Source: Daphnia carinata
Taxonomy: Eukaryota > Arthropoda > Branchiopoda > Diplostraca > Daphniidae
Assembly: GCF_022539665.2 (NCBI RefSeq)
Contig: NC_081337.1
Span: 7,726,679 to 7,790,678 of the forward strand
Direction of reading: 5' to 3'
Length of the DNA: 64,000 nt
Shown: piece after piece, positions 38,419 to 50,800 of the stretch
Numbering within the stretch: the first letter of the stretch is position 1
Layout: every line of letters begins with the position of its first letter
Notes under the pieces: generated by a model
Database searches by the model: none
The model's input: the letters and a program-made list of their open reading frames with translations, nothing else
What the model was told of the DNA's origin: nothing
Made by a program: the position numbers and the translations under genes

Positions 38419-41145
38419 CAAAATGTAGCCATTAAGAAATGGAATGGCATGATGGATACACGAACAAAAGAAAATATGGCCAAAGCTGCAGGCATTTCGA
38501 GGAAGGTTCACACGCGTTTGGCTGCGTGCGTAATCGATGTCGATTTTCAAGCTCGCGCGTCGTGTTTGCCGAAAAGATCGACAGCGAATCGAATGGAGAG
38601 AAAAAAAAAAAAAAAAAGGACACGTCCGCATTTGGGATTTCAAAAAAAAAAAAAAAAAAAAAAAAATTGAGCCGGTGGGAGAAGAGGGAGGCCCTGCTTG
38701 TTCAGTTTAAGGATGTCAGGAAGGGTGAAGCAGACAAGAGCGGGCACAAGCCTTAAAGCGTCCGTTCCCAACAATTGATGACAGATTGGTCCTTTGGACG
38801 CGTCGGAAATATGAAAAATAATCATCAACCATACCCCGGACGTAGAACGGGGTGATATGATACCACCAACCCCCCTCGATTTCCCTTTCTTCTGTCAACC
38901 TTTATATTTTTATTTCTCATCTCCTTTGTCCGATGATACGGTAGCGTAAGGACAGCGTAAAGCCCATCACCCCCCCCCCCCCCTGCTCCGATGGAAGGCA
39001 GGCTTTACATTGACGCAACGTATCGGGACGTGCCGCAAAAGATGGCAAAGCTTTGAATCCTTATTTTCATTTCGTCTCAGTTTTTTTTTTTTTTTTTTCT
39101 TCTCCGCTCTTTTTGCTTCGGCATATCAGTGAGGCGAGATCGTCCTGCCGTTATCCCGATTTTTCTCGAAATCTGTAATCGCTAGCAGACTGTGCATGTC
39201 GATCAGGCTCCAATGCGTCACTAAAATGATATATACTTTGTCATATTTGAACGAATTTCTTTGAAAATTTCACTTCGGTCTTTGATTTTGTCGTACCCCC
39301 CTTTTGAGCCTCGTATTCCTTGCATCGTCTCACCTCCGTGTCGTTTTTTAGTTTGATCCGATGAGGGACAACAAGTTTCCAATAGTCCCTATATCTATTT
39401 TGGCTTCTTCCAAGTATCCACCTCTCGTTTTTTTTTTCTTCTATTTTTGTACAAGAAAATATTTTTAAACACTTTATTATGCATTTCTCTTTTTCTTTTT
39501 TCTTCTTCTTCTTCTTACCAACCACATCTCCTGCGAGAGAGCCTTTTGCCTCTTCCCTCCATGTTGGGGGCCACGTTTGGTCAAAAGGGCCGGGCAGCGG
39601 GCATTATTATCACGATCGAAACCAAAAGAAAGAATGAAAAAAAAAACAAAAAGAAGAACCTAGTGGGGGGTCACACTCGTTGCCACGGTCTGTTGCTCCG
39701 ACGAAGCAAACAGAAACAGAAAAAAAAAAAAAAAATAAATAAATATTAACAAGAATTTATTGTGCCAATTCCCAGTCCAGATTGATTAAAATATGTAAAA
39801 CAGCTTAGAGTCTCACGGGCTAACGTACGGGGGGCGAGCCCAAGGATGAGATTCGTATTTCCCAGGGCTGGAAAAAAATAAATAAATAAAATAAATAAGA
39901 GAATGTAGGACTGATGTGCGAGCGGTAAAGAAACCGGGGCCATATAAGATGGGCGGAGAAGAAAAGAAATAAATCACGAAACACCTGCGTTATCCCTTTT
40001 GACATTCGAAAAATGGCACATGAGCAAACACAAGAGTTTTTTTTTTTTTTATTTTCATTCTTCCTGTTGATGATTTTGTCTTGATTTTCATTTTCTTTGT
40101 TCATTGTTTCATTTGCTTTCAATGTCTTCGAATGGTGTCTGAATTTTTTTGAAGACGTGACCACGTTAATTCTATTCAATTCGAATGAAGTAAGCAGGAC
40201 CCATAGATTTCGATATTGTATTAGATAGTTAATTACATTACTTTGTTTAAACTCTGTATAAGTTTATTGGTACTATGTGAATTGATTTGCTAGCACCACC
40301 AACCTTTTTCAAAGCGTAAGGAAAAACAAAGAAAACAAATGAAACGAGTAGAAGAAGAAAATGAAAAAGATAAAACTTGGGGATAGAAGTCGTGGGCGAG
40401 GGGATTTGTAAAATGTCCAGTGATTTTCTGCTACTTTGTTAGTTCCAGGCCCGGCCGACCCCCGAAACGATCTCCGTTGATGGGTATCACTTCACCACAA
40501 CACGACGTCTTAATGAAGATGAAGAAACCGCGTCTGGATAACGGCGACTACATGCCCTACGAGAACGGCCACAATACAGGTAAGAAATGGCTTCTTTAAA
40601 AAAAAAAAAAAAAACACAAACTCAAACAGATACCTCATTTCAAACTGTTAAACGGGGTATACAACAAATGCGTCCAGTGCCCCTTCAACCTCCCCCTCTC
40701 TCTCTAAACCACTTCACGCGATTCAGTCCCACACACAACTACGCCCTAGTTGCATAGATGCAACATTGTTAGATGCACCACCACCTCCGTGTGTGCCCTA
40801 TAAATACATAAATAAATTGATGAGGGTTCGTTCCTTCTTTTTTTTTTTTTTCCTCATTGCGTCCCCTCCGCGTATTTACTTTGACCATTGGCTTTGCTTT
40901 CCTTCATCACGGCGTCTATTGCGATATCCTCCTCTTCTATTCTTTAATATACCTTTTGGCTTTCATTTCATTTCCTTTTTCTTTTCTTTTTTTTTTCTTC
41001 ATTTCATCTCGTTTCTTTCTTCACATTTTGTTTTGTTTTCGGTTTGCTTTTTGTGGTCTGTTCTTGATGCCCTCGGTTAGTTGTTTTTAGGTGGTTGTTG
41101 ACGGCGGCGGTGGTGGCGTCGCTTCGTTACCTTTTCTCTTTCATT

Positions 41146-41181
<36 letters not shown>

Positions 41182-44100
41182 GTGTTTTGTGTGTGTAACA
41201 CACTGGGAAATAAGGCGAGTTTTTTTTGTTTTTTTTTTTATGTACCGCTGCTTTTGTTTTGGTCGCGCCTCGGTCCGGCAACGAAGTGATGGGAGAATTC
41301 AGACGATTACAATGACTTGACAGCGAATGCGGGGGGATACACAGTGGCGATACTGTGGTGATTCGGTTGGCGCCGCCATTTCCAATAGTCACTAGACGCT
41401 ACCGAGAGCCAGACTCGTTCGTTCCAGCTAGTGCCAACCACCCTCTCTCTTTCTCTCTTGTCTACTCGGCCGATGCCACCCTTCTTCGTTCCCCCCGGAA
41501 AACAGATATTAGGCCCCAAAGGCGTTCTGTTACGAAAGAAAAAAAAAAAAAACGTTAGCCACGGTACGATGCACATTGCAGCATTTCCTATTTTTTCTTC
41601 TCTATTTTTTTTTTTTTGTCGAAAAAAAAAAAAAAAAAAAATGAAAAGCGTTTTTTTAGATTGCCCTTAATTCTGAAAAATGTCGACTGATTGCGTCAAA
41701 GGTCATAGCGGGGTCGTCGATTGAAACTGGTAACCCCTCCGCTCAGGCTCGTTTCCATCGCAAATCCTGTATAGCATTCCTTTTGTATAGACTTTGGTAT
41801 ACATTCGTCGTCACTCCCCGCCCCCCCCCCCTTTAGCCATCTTCTAACACGAATTTATTGGCCTGTCACTGAGACGATTGTTTGTAACTGTACATACGCA
41901 GATACGTAGTGCGCCTACACACACACACACACCTATGTTAAAAACGAGCAGAGCAGTAGGGTGTTTGCTTACGTTTACATACTGTATGGCCACGTATTGT
42001 GTATTTATTAAGCGAGTCGAGATTTCAGACCGTACGACATCGAGTGTATATAATATAAACAGGAGATCTATGGATTGCTCACCGATGGACCTCACGTGCC
42101 GTATTGCTCTCTACTGGACACAATAGACCTAACCCTAGTGGCTCTAAAACCCAATTCATTCGCAGTTGATTGGAACTTTGTCTTTTTCCATCGCATAAAT
42201 CTTATGCCTCTTCCGTTGTTCTCACGGCTCTATTACGCAAATGACGGGGGGGGTTCAGGTTATGTGACACCACAATAACACCGTTCCACAAAAAAATAAA
42301 ATAAAATAAAATAATGTCAAAGTCTAAACTGGACATTGTTGAAAAATGCGTAATTAAGAAATAGCAAAGAACGGATAGGGGGTCGGTTGCGTGAATAGGG
42401 GACGTTGGTCACGGCGAGCCTAGAGCGATAGCCAGGAGGTGCGTGATTTCGTAAAGGGACGCATTTGGAGAAGCATTTAGAACGAACAAGTGACGGCATA
42501 GTCGTGATTGGTCGGTTCCCCTGGCCTTCCTACTTGTATAGTTAGGCGACGATGTTGTTGTGGTAGTTACTGGCGCACAATGGATTTCATTAAGGAAAGA
42601 AACCTCGTCGATGAATACCTCCAACAAACAAAAACAAAATTCAAAAAAAAAAAAAAAAGAGAATGAAAAGAGAAAAAAAAAAAAAAAAATGGAAATAAAA
42701 CGGAGGGGGGAACAGATAAGAAGAGGATGAAGAATAAAAGAAAAAAAGGGGCCAGGACCTTCCTACTACATTTGAAGGTATAAAGAGATGAAGATGGAGA
42801 TACACAGACTTACGCCGCGCGTAAAGGTAAAAAAAAAAAAAGAAAAATGATAAGGGAATATAGCAAGAATTGTTGAAAATAAAATGAAAAAGAGAATAAG
42901 AAAAGGAGGATGTTGAAGCGAGGGAGGGGGGTTATTCTTCCTCGCTGTTTGAAGAATGTTCCGCATCAAGAGAAACAGAAGTCACGGTCTGCAACTGTTT
43001 TTGTGGTAGCCACAACAACGGACAGCAATAGTAACAACAGAAAGAGCAGCAGCAACAGCAACAACAGCAGCAGCAGTCAGTGAGTCAGGAAGATAAAGAC
43101 GGCGCCGACGGAGAGAACAAGAAGTCCTGCTGAGAAGCCGGCCGTCCCCCGCCCACCTCACCCCCCCCCCCCCTCCTTCCTCATCCAACCGCCCACAACA
43201 CACGGGTCTTTTTTTTTTTTTTTCTTGTCTTTTCTTCTTCTTGTAGAGGACGCCTCTCCTAACTGGGACCCCGCTGTCACGCCATTCAGAGCCAACAAAT
43301 GCTACAAGAAAAAGAAAACATAACTAGCCTATGTTTTCTTTTTTCTTCGTGCTGCTGCTGTGCATTCAAAGATAGCGATAGAGCAGCAGAGAGTATTGTG
43401 TCAGATTTATTTATTTTTTTTTTTTTCGATTTGTAGCCCAGCTTTTGGCCTAGTGGGGTAGACTGGTAGCAAACGTCAAAATATTATTTAAGAAAAAAAA
43501 AATAAGATGCGATTGCCGACAGGGCGGCCGCTCGCAGCGAACGAACTATACAAGGCCATTAAGCGAAATAAAAATGTATTTTGTGTGTGTGTGTGTGTGT
43601 GTGTGTAACTCGTCTTAATATTTTTACCTTCTCCCTCTCTTTTTATTCTTCTCTCTGTGGCGCCTATAACTTCAGAATCAAAGAATAAGTTCGTGGTCTT
43701 TCTCTCGAGACAACAAAGACCTTTTTATGTAGCGATTTATTTTTTCTTGTTTCCCTTCAACGTTTATTTTTTTATTTTGACTTCTTCTTCACGTTCTGTC
43801 TACTATTGACTCGTGAAAAAAAAAGAGAGGGGAGAAGAAGAAGAAGAAGAAGAAGAAAAAAAAAAAAAAAAATCAACCCGCTGGCAATTGTTTCTACATG
43901 CCGCGCTTGATTGTTGATCCAAAAGGGCAGGAACGTTGGAGGGCTCGTAGATCATCGGTCGCAGCTCTAACGTAGCGCACAACAGCCACACGGCGTATGC
44001 TGGCCCCTGCTCTATGATTAAAACAATCGTGTGTTTGCATCGGTGAGAAAGAGAGTCGAATGTCGATAAACGTTCCAAACGTCCAAACCGGGAAATTTCG

Positions 44101-44270
44101 TTTTCCTTTTTCTATCTCTCTCTCTCTCTCTCTCTACGTACGTATATGTTTTACGTAATATATACAATACATGAACACAAACTCCCTTCTCGGAATCTCT
44201 TGATTTCCAACGGTGCCGTTTTCCATTCCCCCACTCCCTTCCCTTTAAATGTATTAAGGAAAAAAAAAAA

Positions 44271-44302
<32 letters not shown>

Positions 44303-44676
44303 TTAAAACAGCTTTTTGTTGATGTTTTGGGGTTTTCATGGCAATTGATTTCCGCCTAAAAAACGATATGAAAATGGAAATGTTTTCTTTTATTTGAGTA
44401 AGAAATCGCTGTTCGCTCCCGGGCTTACGGACGGTTTGCACGCGTGTTATTACAACGTTGGCGGCTCATGTACGCAACTCTGTGAAAAAAAAAAAAAAAA
44501 AAAAAAAATGCTTAGTTAATTGAATTTTATCCCTTTGTCATTTGGGCAGAATCGCGTGGCATGGAAAAGTCGCCACTTCTCGCCAATGGTTACAATCCGC
44601 CGCCGACACATCTGAATCCGATGCAATTCATGGCTCTGAATCACGCGGCCCAGCAGGCTGCCGCCGCCGCCGCCCA

Positions 44677-44725
<49 letters not shown>

Positions 44726-44726
44726 A

Positions 44727-44800
<74 letters not shown>

Positions 44801-47800
44801 TGAAAAAAAAAAAAAAAAAAAACTTGTCGATAACATTAGGTCGTGATGTCAATTCGAACTCGGTAAAAGACATGGTTGGAAAAAAAAAAAAAAATAGTAA
44901 ACTAAATCACCTTATTGCAAATGCACTCGGCTTAATTCCGGCGCTCAACCCGACCCACGTACTCCCCGCTGCCGTCATCGATGTTTGACGTATAACGCCT
45001 TTCATTTTTTTTTTTTTTTAATGCACGGCCTATATAAAAAAAAAACAAAAAAAAAAACACCCGAGCTTTGGTGTCAGCCGTGATTAAGATTATTATTTAT
45101 TTATTTTTTTTTCATTTTGTGCGAGAAACATTTTTTTGACATCGCCATCATCATCGTCTACCTTTTTGTTTTGGCGTTTCGGGGGGAGGGTTTAATGCAG
45201 CCATACATACTTAACAGAATAACAGACTGTTATAGATGTGTGCGCGTGTGGGTTGACACGGAGCCTACGCCTACACAAAAGTAAAATAAAAGTTCACTGT
45301 TTTTCCTCGATGCACATTGGGAAGGGAAAAAAAAAAAAAAATCAAGCAAAAATGACAAGTAGAAGAGGGTGAGGTACACTGGGGAGCGTGAATCAGATGC
45401 ATAGAGTCATGTGGGGAAGAACGGGGGAAGGAGGGGTGGAGATAGAAAGGGCATTCAGCCTCTTTTTCCTTTCCGCCTCATCAAGAAGCCAAATGCAATT
45501 TAAGCGGTGCGGAGGATGTGAGCCGACTCGCTGACGAGTTAAAGCAAAAAATGCGAGGCAGAACAACTGGAAGCGCAGAGAAAGAGAGAGAGAGAGAGAG
45601 AGAGCAATCAAATTGTTCCTTCTTTTTCTTCGTTGTCTGCTTCATCGGGCATAAAGTCATGCCCACCGCCGGGATCAATTCTCTTCGTCAATAATCCAAG
45701 TGGCTTAACTAACTCAAGAATGGAATCCCTTCTCTATGTTGCTACCTCATTTTTCCAGCCGGGCATGCCTTTTTTTTTCTTTCCCCGTCCATTTCTCTCT
45801 CTCATTAAGAGTCTGCCTCCATATAAATTGCAATATTGTCGTCGCTCCCACTTAACTAACCATCTCATTCTTCAACATGTGCTCAAACATATGCTGATCC
45901 TCCTCCCTTCTCATTTTTTTTTTTTTTCCCATCCCCGATGTTCGTACGTTGTTTAGGCCTGGCGACAGTTCACACAACAAGCCGGTCGATCTGTCAACAC
46001 AAAGAGCTTCACTTTTGAAGAGAGACGGGCCAAATTAGACTGTGCGGCTTGTTGTAATGTTTGTCTCTCATTTTTGTCGGGAAGAAGAGGGAGGGGGGGA
46101 GGGGGAGGATGAGGAGGATGAGGAGAAGCCAAAAATATCATTAACTGTAGCGAGAAATGCTGGTGCGTGTCTGTAATAATGCCGGCAATCTTGTCGTATT
46201 CACGTGGCCACTACTCGTGTGTGTCATTGTGGGATCCGGGCAGACAACGAAATGCTGATGAACGCAAATTTACATAATTCAAGAGAAAAGAATTTGAAGT
46301 GATTCGTTTGGAAAGTTTGGCTGGCGACATGGCCGTAAATGCGTCGCTGAATCCATCGTGTTTCACGATAGCCGTATAATAAAGGTCGAGCTCGAAATAG
46401 TTTTGCGAAGTGACAGAGCGACGGTAAGGGTTTGTTGTTGAAAGGAGCGCAGCAGTTTATGGATGACCATAGCCACTGCTAGGCAAATAAGGGTCTCGTT
46501 GCTTTTGATTGCCTACAAACAAACTGACGATATCTCAGTTGATTGCACTGTCCCATTCAACGTAATCTAAAGTCGACGTTCCCAAACAGCCACTTACCCC
46601 TTTATTCGGCTATCGTCATTACCGGACATTTAGAGTGCCGCAACAATTAGGAAATGTGCCATTCCACCTTGCTAATGATTAATAATTGCACGAAAAATTG
46701 AATCACATTCCTCTTTTTTTTTCTTTTTTTTTTTTAAATCGTCTTTCTACTAGATCTAGTACCTTAAAACTTAGAACTCGAAATGATGTGTAAAGAACCT
46801 TCATCTGGAACTCAGATGGGACTGTTGTTTTGCGGTATTCCAAAAAAGAAACAAGTAATTTGATAAGCAACGTATAGTTTTCGTTCCATTTGTCTTAGAT
46901 TGACTGGCCAGATAAGAACCATATTCGCGTGGTAATGATCCTGTCTTTTACAAGGCCCTGCCCTTGAAACCAAGGACTACGAAATATGGCGTTCTTTTTT
47001 TCTTTTCTTTTGCTAATGATTGCTGAGTTCCATCAAGTTGCTAAACAACAAAGTGACGTGTCAGCTTTTGAAGAGGGGGGCAAACACATTGGCCGTCTGA
47101 CCACACCCGTTCTTTCAACAAGATCTGAATTGTTAGGGCAAGCGCTGGGAATGAAATTGACGGTTAGTAGGCCATAAGGGAGAAAGGCTAATACATTCCT
47201 TTAAAAACAATCAGGTTCAAAACAATGTAGCCACAAAAAAAAAAAAATGACCCCGCTAGCGACTGATAGCTAAACAATAGGGAGGAAGGCCGGTGTTAAG
47301 TTGGGTGAGGCGGTTACGTCTATCTCGTTCACTTGTGATGGGCTTTGACTCGGCACGCATCTCCGCTCGCACTGTGGCTGTCGGCAGCTTATGGTTAATG
47401 TGAACGAGACAATTGAATCGCCCCCTTTTTTTTTTTTTTTTTTCTTTACTTCTTCAAACGAACTGGAAATCGGAGAAAAGAGGAGGAATATTTGATTAGG
47501 TTGGTCTAGAAAATCCTTGCGGTCCCATTCTTTGCCTTTGCAATAATATACCAAGTTCGGCTTTCAATAACTGATGGGGCCGGTCGAAAGATATATCCAT
47601 ACAATGGACAGGAAATCCTCGCCTGGATTTCCACATGTCAATCAATCCGTCATCTTTCTCTTTTTCTTTCGTTTTCTCCCCCTTTTTTTTTTAGATTTTT
47701 CTTGGATTGTTCGGTGCTCCGGCCGGCGTTATCTGTGGCTCTATATATGTGTATATAAATATACGTAAAGCCTACACACACACAGACACGCACACAGACA

Positions 47801-50800
47801 CACCGTATGTGTAATATATACACCGCGGCGGGGTAGCCGTTGGAAACGTAAAATGTAGAGTAATACGAAACGGGGGTTTATTAGTTTCGTCTAAGGTCGA
47901 CTCAAATACTCGCGCAGTACAATCATACCGATTTACACCGACCTCTTCGTTTTTTTTTTTTTTTGTGTTTTTTTTCATTCCCCAAAAACTGTTCATAGAC
48001 AAGATTACCCTTTCGTGTATTTGGCTAACATCAAAACTCCCCTTTCGTTCAATTTGAACTTTCTATTCCGATTCATTCGATTTCTCTATCTTTATTCTTC
48101 TATTTGCTGCTACGTATACGTTTATACGATGTTTGTTTTGTTGTTATTTTATTTCTTATTTTTATACCTCTTTCCGAACCGATTTTTTTTTTTTTTTTTT
48201 GTTTTGATCCATCTATAATTTCCATTGGAAAAACAGATGATGAAGCACCCTTGAAGTTGCCCCAACAAACTGTAGGCAAACACAGCGGCATCAACAAAAC
48301 GCCCTTCGAACAAAAGGGGTCAGATAGATGTGCTGCTTTTTTCTTCCCTCCTTCTTCTTCATGAAGCCCACATTTATGTGTAATCTTTTGCCCAGTTCAT
48401 ACCGTTCAAAAAAAAAAAAAAAATGAATAGATCTCGATCGCTATACAGTTAACAAAAGAATAATTCCGTCCTCTTTTGAACCCCTTTGCTGTCTGCTTTC
48501 ACAGTCCGGTAAACTATAAACAAACACAAAGATATTCCTCTCTCTCAAAAAAAAAACAAAAAAACAAATAACAAAACAAAAAGAAACTATAGGTAAACAA
48601 AATAAATCAAATAGATAAAAATCGAGTGGCGTAAAAAAAAAATGAAAAAAATTTTCGCCTATGGCTGAAAACGTGATCTTGATCGTGTGATGGAGCAATG
48701 AATAACACGGACAGTGAAATCTCTTTTTTTTTTCACTCCCTCCATGAGTAGGAGGGCTAAAGAGAAGGTGAGCCGTGCTACGTTTGGCTCATCCGTCATC
48801 ACACGCTCAAAAGAAAGATTTTTTTTTTTTTTTTGTTAGACACAGAGAGCTGTCAAGAGAAAGAAGCCAGACATTTTCATTTCCCTCCACCCCTTTTCTC
48901 TCTTCGTTTTTTTGGTTGTTCTCTTGTTTCATCCCGAATTCCCCGACTCCCGCACATAGACCCCGCGTTTGCCACACTTTCTGTTATGAATTCTTTCTCA
49001 ACCTGGTAGTCACACACATACACACGCCAGACAGAAGGCAAAAAAAAAAAAAAAAGAAAATCTATAATAAACCTCGGAGACGGGCGTGTTTTGTTTCTCT
49101 GTTGTATTTGCTGGCATTTTGCTTACATTCACATTTGTAAAAGATTCTTCCAACAGCGCAACGGGTTAGAAAAGGGGAAGGCGGATTGAAAAAAAAAAAA
49201 AAAAATGAATAGGACAACGATCAGCTTTCGACGACGAGCTATTTTTAAAACTTAATGATCTCATCATGTTAGCCCCAAGTTCAAAAATGTCTTGTTGTTT
49301 TCTGTCCATCTTGCAGATGATATGTGGATGACACTGAACTGAAAAAAGAACGGGGCGCTAAGAGTTAGGGCGGTACCGCAGATGAAAGGAAAACACGGGG
49401 CGAGATAGTCTGGAACACACACACAAAAAAAAAAAAAAATGATTGTGTGTTGTGTGGGCAGACTCAAAATCTGTTGAGGCTCTTTACTTGTGGGAATATT
49501 TGCTTCTAAGAAACGAAACGGGGCATTTCCTCTTCGTCGAAAACCTACACTCAAACTGACTGCAGTGGCGATATAACTGCATTCTATCTTTGACACTCGG
49601 ACATGAAACGTAAACAGAAAAAAAAGCAACCGCTCAGGGTGGCGTGTCTCCAGGACATTTACACAATGCGTGCCACCCCACCGATTCCCGTTTTTCGGTC
49701 TCTTTTTTTTTTTTTTTGGTGAAAAAAAAAAAAAAAAATATAAACATAGCAGATGCACATATATATATATGTGTGTCTGTGTATATTTTTACGAGCATAT
49801 ATTTGTGTATATGCACCATATATTAAATAGACACGAATACCACATGTTTGATAGGATGGTTGATGCTTTACTAAACAAAAACTCATTGTTTTTTTGGTGT
49901 GTGTGTTCCTTTTGCTCCCATTGAGACTAGCAACTCTGATGTTGTTAATGGTGGGTTACATCATTTCTGTTGCTTTTGTCTCCGACTGTCTGGCGGATTG
50001 GAGCCATCACGAACGAACAACACAAAAACCCAAATCAAACAAAACAAAAGTGCAGAGGGTAGACGCACACACACACACACAAAACAAAACCTATTGAAAA
50101 TTCGGCGTGAGCCGAGTGAGGCGTGTGAGCGAGTTAAAAATATAAATGAAAAAAAGCATAAAGGAATAATAAATGAGATGGAAAGGGAGAAAAAAAAAAA
50201 AAAAAAAAGGAAAATCTCATTGGAAAAATGCATCAGGTTGGTGCTCTCGTGGGGATCGACTGTCAGTCTGAGGGACTACAGCAGCAGATGAGATGATAAG
50301 AGTTCCGATGGGGAGCGACAGCATTCTATGCGGCACTAATGAGGTCAACAACGGGTTTTGACTTGGGAATCGACTGGCTTTGACGTTTTGCTGCGTATTG
50401 AGTCACAACCGCCAGCACAAAGTCTGCACCATTCTGTCAAGAATCTCACGAGGAGTCGCAATGTACATAAACACGCCTGACTAGATTGCACTGATTATAT
50501 CCCGAACGAGAATCTATACACACTCTTTTCCTTCACCTTCAATCTTTCTATATTCTCCCCTCTCTTGTTATAGCCTATATAGGCGCTCCACCTTCAATAT
50601 CTGTTCTTTCCTTATTTCTAGACTACAAAAAAAAAAAAAAGGGAAGCGTCTCTAGCCGATGTTCGGTTGCACTCACGAAGGCAGACCGAAAATCCAATCT
50701 CATTACGATTAATCAAGGTTCACTTCATCGATGCTACCGTGTTCATATAATGCATAATAACACAATATAATATAGAGCACTGCTTATCCCCCTCTCTTCT

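Larger units (their letters stand above)
17204..40448 (+). other. dac: dac intron 1 (23.2 kb)
   Basis: A very large intron between the main Ski/Sno/Dac domain exon and the exon completing its C-terminal edge. It is dominated by poly-A/T runs, several G or C runs (17473-17489, 21581-21594, 27236-27252, 38971-38983), CA/TG, CT and CTT microsatellites and homopurine stretches. No open frame inside looks like a known protein. The longest (about 125 codons at 17857-18234, with an overlapping antisense frame) is unrecognised. A homeodomain-core cluster lies at 19411-19451. Long first introns of developmental regulators often contain enhancers, and that is the likely role here. Confidence 0.8.
40580..44549 (+). 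other. dac: dac intron 2 (4.0 kb)
   Basis: Rich in poly-T/poly-A runs and pyrimidine tracts, with a TG repeat (43582-43606), a GAA repeat (43832-43856), a C run (about 43159-43172) and a T13/A20 back-to-back tract (41605-41641). A CAG/CAA-type repetitive stretch lies near 43020-43085. No additional exon is recognised. Confidence 0.8.

Noticed and set aside
48233-48362. Possible extra dac exon beginning DDEAPLKLPQ
   Set aside because: The acceptor is weak, no donor follows in frame, and there is no similarity to Dachshund.
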